Of a stretch of DNA of 5,717 bases, positions 1-5,294 are shown piece after piece. This DNA comes from JAFAQB01 sp045808425 (GTDB taxonomy: Archaea; Thermoproteota; Nitrososphaeria; Nitrososphaerales; Nitrososphaeraceae): the NCBI GenBank assembly GCA_045808425.1, contig JBJMFM010000230.1:1-5717 (forward strand), read 5' to 3'. The notes under the pieces were generated by a model. The model saw nothing but the letters and a program-made list of their open reading frames with translations. It had not been told where the DNA came from and did not search any database. Numbering within the stretch: position 1 is the first letter of the stretch; every line of letters begins with the position of its first letter. The translations under genes and the position numbers were made by a program.

Positions 1-27
1 TACTTCTGTAGGAGAAGAGCAGGCGTT

Positions 28-1437
28 TTAAAAATGTTGTCTATAAGTCTGTTTATCGATACTATCTATTTTGCTTTCAATCAATCTAGTGTATTCCTCG
101 ATTTTTGAATTTAAAAGCAATTTATCTGTAGATTCTGCATACATTCTAACCAGAGGCTCAGTTCCGCTTGGTCTTACCATGATCCAAGTCTCCTCATCTA
201 TCCATATCTTAGCGCCGTCAAGTGTTTCAACCTTTTGAGGACTACCGTGTTTCAAACATGCACTTACAACATTACGTGCAATTTGCTTAGTGGGACATTT
301 AAATTTGGACTTGTACTGGAACGTGGCCGGCAGAGAAGAAAGCATGCTAGATAACTTTTCTTCAGTTAAAGCAAGTGCGTCTAATATCAGGGCTGTAGTC
401 ATTATACCATCCCTAACTTCGTTTAGCTTACCATACATAAATCCACCGTTCTCTTCTAGCCCTATGATGGATTTACGCTTCACCATCTCTCTTGACACTT
501 CGACGCTCCCCACTTTCGTATAAATCAAGTTTGTGCCTTGTTCTTCCGCTACTAACGAAAGAGCCATTGTAGTATTTATTGGACAAATGACTTCCGCTCC
601 CTTGTGCTTAGTTTCTAGCAAATATTTGACTAATAATGTGCCAGTTTTATCTCCACCATATAGCGTGCCCTTTTCATTACAGAATATACTGCGGTCGCCA
701 TCTCCATCATAAGCTACTCCTATGTCAGCTTCTGAGTGGTTTACCATACTAGAGAGCATATGAAGGTTTTCAGTAGTAGGCTCAGGTCCCCTACCTGGGA
801 AATTACCATCTATATTACCATTGATTGTAATGACTCTACAGCCTAACCTTCTTAATATTAATGGAGCAACTATTGCTTGGGCACCATTTCCTACGTCTAT
901 AGCGACAGTGAATTCGCTCGATCTAATATTCTGAACATTCACCAATGCTAACACCGAGTCTACATAGGAATTAATTATAGATTGGTCAACAAAATCTCTT
1001 GCAAATCCATCAACTTTGGAAAATTTTTTTGAAATATAAATGTCTTGAACCTTTAGTTCATCTTCTCTTGAAATTTCTACACCGTCATTAGCAATAGCCT
1101 TTAATCCATTATAGTCTGGCGGATTATGTGATGCGGTAATCATTATTCCGCCATTGTAATTTAAGCGCTTTGCGGCATATTGTAGGCAAGGAGTAGGGAC
1201 AAGACCTGCGTCTCCGACATCTAAACCAGCAGAGTTAATAATAGATCTAACTAATTTAGATATGATTGGACTTGAGTTTCTACCGTCATGTCCTATAACA
1301 ATTGGACCTTCTTCAAAATAAGTCCCTAGTGAGTAACAAAGATCAATAATCGAATCAATTGTGAGATCTTTTCCAAATATTCCTCTGATTCCATTAGTGC
1401 CAAATAGCCTATTGCCGCCTTTAGATATTTTTGCCAT
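28..1437 (-). CDS. glmM: Phosphoglucosamine mutase (archaeal GlmM type; alpha-D-phosphohexomutase superfamily)
   Basis: A 469-residue protein, the usual length for this superfamily. It probably interconverts glucosamine-6-phosphate and glucosamine-1-phosphate in the cytoplasm on the route to UDP-N-acetylglucosamine; phosphomannomutase or phosphoglucomutase activity cannot be excluded. All four active-site loops are visible: the phosphoserine loop TASHNP at 101-106 (Ser103), the Mg2+ loop DGDGDR at 244-249, the sugar-specificity loop LEENGG at 327-332 followed by RDG at 342-344, and the phosphate-binding loop RPSGTEP at 422-428. The EENGG loop is as I know it from archaeal GlmM/PMM proteins, whereas bacterial GlmM usually has GEQSGH. 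The N-terminal LFGTNGIRG motif begins at residue 11, so ten residues precede the conserved core. The ATG at 1437-1435 is the only Met start in reach. Only a weak TGAG lies upstream, so a strong ribosome binding site is absent. The gene stands alone, with no neighbour on its strand within 1.8 kb. The family is near certain; the exact substrate is inferred. Confidence 0.93.
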   Translation of the reverse strand: MAKISKGGNRLFGTNGIRGIFGKDLTIDSIIDLCYSLGTYFEEGPIVIGHDGRNSSPIISKLVRSIINSAGLDVGDAGLVPTPCLQYAAKRLNYNGGIMITASHNPPDYNGLKAIANDGVEISREDELKVQDIYISKKFSKVDGFARDFVDQSIINSYVDSVLALVNVQNIRSSEFTVAIDVGNGAQAIVAPLILRRLGCRVITINGNIDGNFPGRGPEPTTENLHMLSSMVNHSEADIGVAYDGDGDRSIFCNEKGTLYGGDKTGTLLVKYLLETKHKGAEVICPINTTMALSLVAEEQGTNLIYTKVGSVEVSREMVKRKSIIGLEENGGFMYGKLNEVRDGIMTTALILDALALTEEKLSSMLSSLPATFQYKSKFKCPTKQIARNVVSACLKHGSPQKVETLDGAKIWIDEETWIMVRPSGTEPLVRMYAESTDKLLLNSKIEEYTRLIESKIDSIDKQTYRQHF

Positions 1438-1498
1438 TATAACTCAAAACAAACAATAGCAGGACAGTCTTTTGCAGTATTTGATTTAGGATTCAATT

Positions 1499-1509
1499 CA
1501 ATATATAGC
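1499..1509 (-). promoter_or_regulatory. Possible TATA box for the GlmM-type gene
   Basis: Read on the minus strand this is GCTATATATTG, a good archaeal TATA-like element about 65 nt upstream of the mutase ATG. Transcription starting about 26 nt downstream would leave a leader of roughly 40 nt. No better element lies at the leaderless distance of about 27 nt from the ATG. In AT-rich DNA such matches are common, so this is only a candidate. Confidence 0.25.
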
Positions 1510-1661
1510 AATAACAAAGTAAATCGCTGCTTCAAGAACAAATCTATAATACCTCCGAGTCGACATATTCATAAAAAGGCAAAATCATAACTGGCCTCAT
1601 CGTCTTTCCTTGTATTGCCACCTGCTTTAAACTTTAACTCACATGACCTATTGCCATAAAA

Positions 1662-1805
1662 ATGCGAAAAGAGTCAGGTTTAGTCTGACAAGAACAAGCT
1701 AAAGCTCAATGGTTTGAAAGTTATTTCTTTGCGAAAGAAGATTGTAATGATATTCTGCGGTTTATATCTCACTTGGACGATATAATGACAATTGTGGATC
1801 AATAA
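1662..1805 (+). pseudogene. Possible remnant of a small gene, interrupted by TGA
   Basis: An ATG at 1662 opens a frame of eight codons, is stopped by TGA at 1686-1688, and the same frame then continues for 38 codons to TAA at 1803-1805. The second part has protein-like composition (for example AKAQWFESYFFAKEDCND, then a helix-like stretch ending TIVDQ). No other start codon occurs early in the second part. It may be a decayed small gene, or a chance frame: 38 open codons are not rare at this base composition. I recognise no family. Selenocysteine or other TGA recoding is not expected in this lineage and no recoding signal is seen. Confidence 0.15.
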
Positions 1806-2078
1806 ATATATTATTATGACTAATGTAAATAACTATAATATACTTCTACTTTGGTTAACATTTTCTAGTTTGCTTTGAACTTACACATTATAAATCAACG
1901 CAAGTGTTTCTACACAGTGATGCACACAATTTCTATAAGAAGGGCGATACGAGTAACTATATCTTTTGTTATTCTCTTGAAATTTGTGAAATTAAAACGA
2001 TATATATATCAATATTTCTCTATTTCACTATTTATATTACACTTTGCCAGATATTAATGCATATGTATAGAAGTATGT

Positions 2079-2090
2079 TTTATAAAAAAT
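2079..2090 (+). promoter_or_regulatory. Probable TATA box for tRNA-Leu
   Basis: TTTATAAAAAAT lies about 42 nt (centre) upstream of the first tRNA base. Archaeal initiation about 26 nt downstream would place the start near 2110, giving a 5' leader of about 15 nt for RNase P to remove. It is the best TATA-like element in the spacer and is correctly placed. Confidence 0.45.
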
Positions 2091-2158
2091 AAATTTGGCA
2101 TTTAATAATGCACAAACTAGAATCTGCGGGGGTTGCCAAGCCTGGCCAACGGCGCAGG

Positions 2159-2181
2159 TCCCTGTTAACGCAGGGTGCGAA
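2159..2181 (+). other. tRNA intron 1 (non-canonical, position 30/31), 23 nt
   Basis: It shows a textbook bulge-helix-bulge (BHB) core. The central 4-bp helix is CGCA (2153-2156) with TGCG (2176-2179). One 3-nt bulge is GG^T (2157-2159), the other AA^G (2180-2182), each cut after the second base. The intron inner helix is CCCTG (2160-2164) with CAGGG (2171-2175), closed by a 6-nt loop. The outer helix is weak: only G2152-C2183 and G2151-T2184. Removal joins G30 (2158) to G31 (2182), completing the CAGGG anticodon strand. An archaeal splicing endonuclease of the broad-specificity (heterotetrameric) type would be needed for this position. Confidence 0.9.
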
Positions 2182-2188
2182 GCTTAGA

Positions 2189-2217
2189 ATGAGCCAGGAA
2201 ATAAAGCGGTTCCTAAA
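2189..2217 (+). other. tRNA intron 2 (anticodon loop, 37/38 or equivalently 38/39), 29 nt
   Basis: The exon TTAG (2184-2187) pairs with intron CTAA (2213-2216) as the central helix. The inner helix is GAGCC (2191-2195) with GGTTC (2208-2212), including one G-T pair. The 5' bulge is AAT (2188-2190). Because A2189 and A2218 are interchangeable as base 38, cuts after 2188/2217 or after 2189/2218 give the same mature RNA. The geometry fits the second pair slightly better. The outer helix (CAGGG with CCCTG) is complete only when intron 1 has gone, and the 3' bulge is relaxed, so this motif is less regular than that of intron 1. Confidence 0.8.
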
Positions 2218-2262
2218 ACCCTGTTCCTTAGGGATTCGTGGGTTCAAATCCCACCCCCCGCA

Positions 2263-3298
2263 CCTATCATCGTAAGATTGCACATATTATTAGATCCACT
2301 ATTTTAGAATTACACTGGCTCTGAATTAGCAATAAATCAATTGTAAATTCGTCGTTATACGTTATATCAAATTCCAAATATACTTGTAACTCCTAGATGA
2401 ACTGTAGTATGATGGTGTTTTCCATTGTATTATTATAATCGCAGTCAGAGGATCCGAAAGGTGCAGGAGAATAATTACTACAATTATATTTCGGTCGTTC
2501 ATCATTCTCGTCAATTTAATTTTTGACTCTACATTTTATCACATCTAAAAAGCCAATAGTACTAAAGATTATTCGTGAAAAAACATTTAATATTTATACT
2601 GCAATAGTCAGTTACTATTTTCGAGTTGTTGATAATCGATGAACAACTGAGAATAAGGTCTAATTGATAATGGTTTTGGTATAGCATTTTAATGACTATG
2701 AAACCTCTTGACTAGGCAAAGAATATAAGTATGGAGTTAGAATCAACTAGAAAAGGTGACGGTGTTCCTATGTTGCAAGGATTTGTAATTTTTGCTAAGA
2801 CTGGGCAAGTAAAACATGACACAAAGATGAGAATTACTGAGATACAAGTACTTTTCTTGCGGAAGAAACTGTATAGCTAGTGTTCTAAATGGATATTTTC
2901 CATCCCTCAATATATATTGCAATTTTTCCATATCTATTTATATCAAGTTTTCCAGTCTTCGGAATAATTCTAGTAACTAAATGGGTTTTTGATTATTGGA
3001 AAAAAAATAGTTAAAAAATTGGTCTAGCAAAGTTGCTAAAGAACTATGGCTGTAACTTGGGGATCTATTAATATGTAACCGGAGATGTTGAAGGCCATTT
3101 CGAATTGCAATCACCAGCTGCATCGATTAATAAAGTGACTTATAAAGAAACCTATTTCTTGCGATTTCTTTCTATAGAGTGGCAATGCTCTCGCTATTGA
3201 CATCATAATTAAAGCTTGGTTTTCCATTTCTCAAGTGCGTTTCATTAATCTTATTTTATTTGGTAAATTAGTAGGATCGTTTTATGATTCATAAAGCA
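2263..3298. other. Long intergenic region, AT-rich, no well-supported gene
   Basis: About 1 kb between tRNA-Leu and the small minus-strand gene. Contents seen: a 7-bp inverted repeat AGTTGTT (2624-2630) with AACAACT (2642-2648) around an 11-nt loop containing ATCGAT; an unsupported 49-codon plus-strand frame (2731-2880); a possible 41-codon membrane peptide (2889-3014); and, in the same frame as the latter, further open stretches to 3197. A 6-bp hairpin TTTATG/CATAAA (3281-3295) lies just past the stop of the minus-strand gene at 3299, without a T-tract. No homology to known mobile elements is recognisable. It may be a decayed gene region. Confidence 0.55.
2889..3014 (+). CDS. Possible small single-pass membrane protein (41 aa)
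   Basis: A 41-codon frame from ATG to TAA encodes MDIFHPSIYIAIF, a hydrophobic stretch at about residues 8-30, and a basic aromatic tail KWVFDYWKKNS. The layout (short N-terminus, one membrane-length hydrophobic segment, positive tail) is what a tiny single-pass membrane protein would look like. Against it: hydrophobic frames arise readily from T-rich DNA, a TAA stands directly before the ATG, there is no Shine-Dalgarno sequence, and a frame of this length has an appreciable chance of arising randomly here. No family recognised. It overlaps an equally unsupported minus-strand frame (2743-2931). Confidence 0.25.
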   Translation: MDIFHPSIYIAIFPYLFISSFPVFGIILVTKWVFDYWKKNS

Positions 3299-3574
3299 TT
3301 ATAGAACACGATGTACTATTTTGCTTAACTCAGAATTTGGCAATTCTCTCAATCGTTTTACTTCTCTTTCTTCTTTGCGTTCAGCGCGTTGTATTTTTGA
3401 TAATCTATCATAATGATAACGTTTGACTGGGTATAAAGCTCCATTTTTATCCTGTCTTAATTTCTGGCATTCTACTTTAAATATTAATTTTTGACACAGA
3501 GGACAATACAATAGTCTGTGTATCCTGTTTTTAGATTCTAGAATGTGTCCATTTTTGTCTTTAAACCAGTTCAT
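3299..3574 (-). CDS. Small basic hypothetical protein with CxxC motif (91 aa)
   Basis: Function unknown; I do not recognise the family. The protein has an N-terminal part with a possible metal site, CPLC at residues 24-27 plus Cys36 and His54, then a strongly charged, helix-prone C-terminal half (about 58-78) rich in Arg, Lys and Glu that could be a short coiled coil or nucleic-acid-binding helix. A zinc-ribbon-like domain with an incomplete ligand set is the most natural reading, but this is inference. The ATG at 3574-3572 is preceded by AGAAGAT, at most a weak ribosome binding site. Another ATG about 34 nt upstream is out of frame. The composition is far more protein-like than that of other short frames here. 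The gene is isolated, 405 bp downstream of the methyltransferase on the same strand, so an operon is unlikely. Confidence 0.65.
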   Translation of the reverse strand: MNWFKDKNGHILESKNRIHRLLYCPLCQKLIFKVECQKLRQDKNGALYPVKRYHYDRLSKIQRAERKEEREVKRLRELPNSELSKIVHRVL

Positions 3575-3979
3575 TATCTTCTTGATTAGAATGTTCTCTA
3601 ATGTTCATGATTGACAAAATATTTTGAGCTTATCCTATGATTTCTGTTTACTATATCCGATTGCATATACATGGGAGAGAGAAGACTTTATTGTATCATT
3701 TTAGGAATTACACATAGGAATATAAAGGACAAGACATTCTTTAACTGGGCTTGGTATTACTCTATTGTGGAATTGTATTATTTGATTTTATGAATTGAAT
3801 ATATTGCTTGATCTTAAAATGTCACGTGGCTATCTGCAAAGAGATTTAATACGTAATACCATACGCTGAATTATTTTTAACTACCAAATGGACTGTCATT
3901 AAATAACACAATGCTGATGCCATATCTGGCAGCAACTGTATGAACCAGGTTATCTGCTAATAACTCCTCTAATCATATT
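3575..3979. other. Intergenic region, no gene seen
   Basis: About 400 bases between two minus-strand genes. It contains one copy of a 15-bp direct repeat TGAATTGAATATATT (3791-3805; second copy 5009-5023), a palindromic GTCACGTG (3821-3828), a bulged hairpin TGCT..GCC/GGC..AGCA (3912-3934) about 45 nt past the methyltransferase stop, and two AATGTTC copies just upstream of the small gene. No reading frame with a recognisable product was found on either strand. Confidence 0.6.
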
Positions 3980-4684
3980 TTATTTATAAGCAGCAATAAT
4001 AATAGCGGCTCCCATCATTTCTTTGTCAAATTCTACCTTAGAAAATAGCGTATTTAATAAAGAATGGAGATGTGAATTCTGCGGCCATCTCAAATAAGTA
4101 CCATAAAGGGTTCTAAACTTTAGTCCTGCTTTTCCAGCTACAATAAACGCGATTATTCCAAGTATATATTTTAGGTAGAATGAGACAAATGCTCTAACAA
4201 TGCAGTTGTCAGGCTTTCCAATGTCAACTATAATTAATCTTCCTCCTTGTTTTAACACTCTATGTATTTCTACAACTGCTTTATCAAGTTCAATTGCATC
4301 CCTCAGCGAGTAGCCGCACATTACAACATCGAAAGTATCATTCCTAAATGGCATGTATTCAAAAACACCAGAAGATAAGTATGGCGGGCCCTGCCCTGCA
4401 TCGACTAATCTGTTCGCGTAATTAAGCATCTCAGATATTGGATCGTATAGAATAATTTTTTCTATGTCTTTTGCTTCATTTATAGCTAGACGGGACATAT
4501 TCCCATAACCTGAACCAGCATCGAGTACAATATCACCTGGAAATACGCGACCGCGTATGCCATCCTGGCGAAATTCGATATCCTTTCCAAGAGATATCGC
4601 ACTGTTTACTTTATCATAAACGGGAATTACCGAACGTAGAACAGCTATTACCTCCTGCCAGAATCTATTACCAAGACCAGACAA
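3980..4684 (-). CDS. UbiE/MenG-like class I SAM-dependent methyltransferase (234 aa)
   Basis: Probably a C-methyltransferase of the UbiE/COQ5/MenG type; a role in the last methylation of menaquinone at the membrane surface is inferred from similarity and from the presence of menaquinones in this archaeal group. Visible signatures: an N-terminal YDKVNSAISLG segment at 23-33 (UbiE has YDxxN..LS.G); SAM-binding motif I VLDAGSGYGN at 53-62; the acidic motif II residue Asp81; MPFRNDTFDVV at 111-121; YSLRD at 125-129, resembling the family GLRN motif; and LKQGGRLIIVDIGKP at 144-158. A hydrophobic stretch at 165-184 corresponds to the family's variable, membrane-facing region, and 194-200 (YGTYLRW) resembles the YxYL motif. 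The length matches the family (about 230-260). The only plausible start is TTG at 4684-4682: an in-frame TAA lies seven codons upstream and no ATG or GTG occurs before residue 60. Substrate could also be another lipid or small molecule. Confidence 0.85.
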   Translation of the reverse strand: MSGLGNRFWQEVIAVLRSVIPVYDKVNSAISLGKDIEFRQDGIRGRVFPGDIVLDAGSGYGNMSRLAINEAKDIEKIILYDPISEMLNYANRLVDAGQGPPYLSSGVFEYMPFRNDTFDVVMCGYSLRDAIELDKAVVEIHRVLKQGGRLIIVDIGKPDNCIVRAFVSFYLKYILGIIAFIVAGKAGLKFRTLYGTYLRWPQNSHLHSLLNTLFSKVEFDKEMMGAAIIIAAYK

Positions 4685-4754
4685 GTTTGAAGCACAATCA
4701 GATTACATTAGACTAGTTCTAAACTTTTTCTTAGGCTAAGTTACTCAATAGAAT

Positions 4755-4924
4755 TAATCCGCGAGGATTACACCCTTCTTACAAATGACTATGTAACTGT
4801 TAAGGCTCTTATCATTGAGCTGAACAGTTAAGCGTCTGAACCATGTCATTTTTTTATCAGTTTAGAGTAGAGAACTTTCCTCTTAGCTGGACTCTAAGGC
4901 CATAAATGATTTTAGATTTATGGT
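4755..4924. ncRNA. Candidate structured RNA or leader: four tandem hairpins
   Basis: Four stem-loops follow one another. A: TAATCC (4755-4760), GCGA loop, GGATTA (4765-4770), 6 bp closed by a GNRA tetraloop on the plus strand. B: TAACTGTT (4794-4801) with AACAGTTA (4823-4830), then after a small AA/G internal loop GGCTC (4804-4808) with GAGCT (4817-4821), 13 bp in all. C: TTAGAGT (4862-4868) with ACTCTAA (4891-4897), with an inner AGAG/CTCT. D: CCATAAAT (4900-4907) with ATTTATGG (4916-4923), 8 bp around an 8-nt loop. The strand is undecided. The GNRA loop favours plus, with possible termination at the T-rich tract near 5000. A minus-strand TATA-like site near 4958 would instead make this the methyltransferase leader. 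No known RNA family is recognised. Confidence 0.35.
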
Positions 4925-5123
4925 ATTTACACGTGACCATTTCTTAATATTCATGATATACAAACACAAATTTAGATATCAATAATAAAAATAACGACTT
5001 TTTTCTTTTGAATTGAATATATTTGTCAACTGATCACTTCCACAGTAAAAGTATCAACGGCATAACAAATTAACACTACTTGTATAGAAAATTACTAACA
5101 TGTACCTTGTGCGTCATATTTAG

Positions 5124-5146
5124 CTTATATACAAAACTGATAAATA
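5124..5146 (+). promoter_or_regulatory. Probable promoter of the ferredoxin gene
   Basis: Two TATA-like elements lie here: TTATATAC (about 5125-5132) and ATAAATAA (about 5140-5147). Archaeal spacing predicts transcription start at about 5155-5170. That is immediately at the GTG at 5169, which is in frame with the ferredoxin, and about 125-140 nt before the ATG at 5295. No convincing TATA element sits about 27 nt upstream of the 5295 ATG. Confidence 0.4.
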
Positions 5147-5294
5147 ACTTGAACACAAATATTGTATCGTGTCAAGTATAACTGAGTATATTTGTAATGA
5201 TTGTGGATGCCTATTGGTTCATAGTAATCCGCTTACGCTCGAAAGTATGCGAGACGTTCATAAACAACTGTGTATTTTTGCTAGACAAAAAGCA

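Larger units (their letters stand above)
1438..2125. other. Intergenic region, AT-rich, no supported gene
   Basis: About 690 bases between the divergently oriented mutase and tRNA-Leu genes. It holds the possible mutase TATA box, a short interrupted reading frame at 1662-1805 (listed separately), a short inverted repeat GTCAG/CTGAC around 1673-1689, and the tRNA promoter at its right end. Two overlapping plus-strand open frames at 1875-2092 have low-complexity Ile/Tyr/Phe-rich translations with no recognisable motif and look like chance frames in AT-rich DNA. Confidence 0.6.
2126..2262 (+). tRNA. tRNA-Leu (anticodon TAG/UAG) with two introns
   Basis: The gene spans 137 nt; removing 23-nt and 29-nt introns leaves 85 nt, normal for a leucine tRNA. 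Acceptor stem: GCGGGGG (2126-2132) pairs perfectly with CCCCCGC (2255-2261), with discriminator A at 2262. CCA is not encoded (the DNA reads ACCT). D stem: GCC (2135-2137) with GGC (2151-2153), with loop GG at 2144-2145. The spliced anticodon arm is CAGG (2155-2158) plus G2182, loop CTTAGAA, then CCCTG (2219-2223), giving anticodon TAG at 2185-2187 with T33 at 2184. A 14-nt long variable arm (2224-2237) forms a TCC/GGA mini-stem, typical of Leu. T arm: GTGGG (2238-2242), TTCAAAT, CCCAC (2250-2254). The long variable arm, A discriminator and anticodon all agree on Leu. An antisense open frame at 2080-2283 is an artefact of this gene. Confidence 0.96.
4685..5294. other. Divergent spacer between methyltransferase and ferredoxin genes
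   Basis: About 610 bases holding no independent supported gene. The left half contains four consecutive hairpins (4755-4924, listed separately) with a T7 run at 4849-4855. The right half has CACGTGAC (4930-4937), a minus-strand TATA-like TATATC around 4955-4960, a T-rich tract T6CT4 at 4999-5009 that could terminate a plus-strand transcript, the second copy of the 15-bp repeat (5009-5023), and the ferredoxin promoter region. The final 126 bases (5169-5294) are open in the ferredoxin frame and may be coding. Confidence 0.6.

Noticed and set aside
290..523. Plus-strand open frame opposite the mutase gene
   Set aside because: It lies wholly antisense to the well-supported glmM-type gene, and its translation has no motif; a shadow frame.
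1875..2092. Two overlapping plus-strand open frames of about 60 codons
   Set aside because: Ile/Tyr/Phe-rich, low-complexity translations from AT-rich DNA, no motif, no promoter or ribosome binding site, and each casts doubt on the other.
2080..2283. Minus-strand open frame of 67 codons (contains GWDLNPR..)
   Set aside because: It is the antisense of the tRNA-Leu gene; such translations are common false proteins over tRNA genes.
2445..2506. Possible minus-strand C/D box guide RNA (ATGATGA at 2506-2500, CTGA at 2448-2445)
   Set aside because: The spacing of about 60 nt is right, but internal D' and C' boxes are poor (CCGA, TGTAGTA) and the flanks do not form a clear terminal stem; not enough to call.
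2624..2648. Inverted repeat AGTTGTT/AACAACT
   Set aside because: A 7-bp stem with an 11-nt loop can arise by chance in AT-rich spacer; no T-tract or gene at the right distance.
2743..2931. Minus-strand open frame of 62 codons
   Set aside because: No recognisable domain, no ribosome binding site, overlaps other equally weak frames on the opposite strand.
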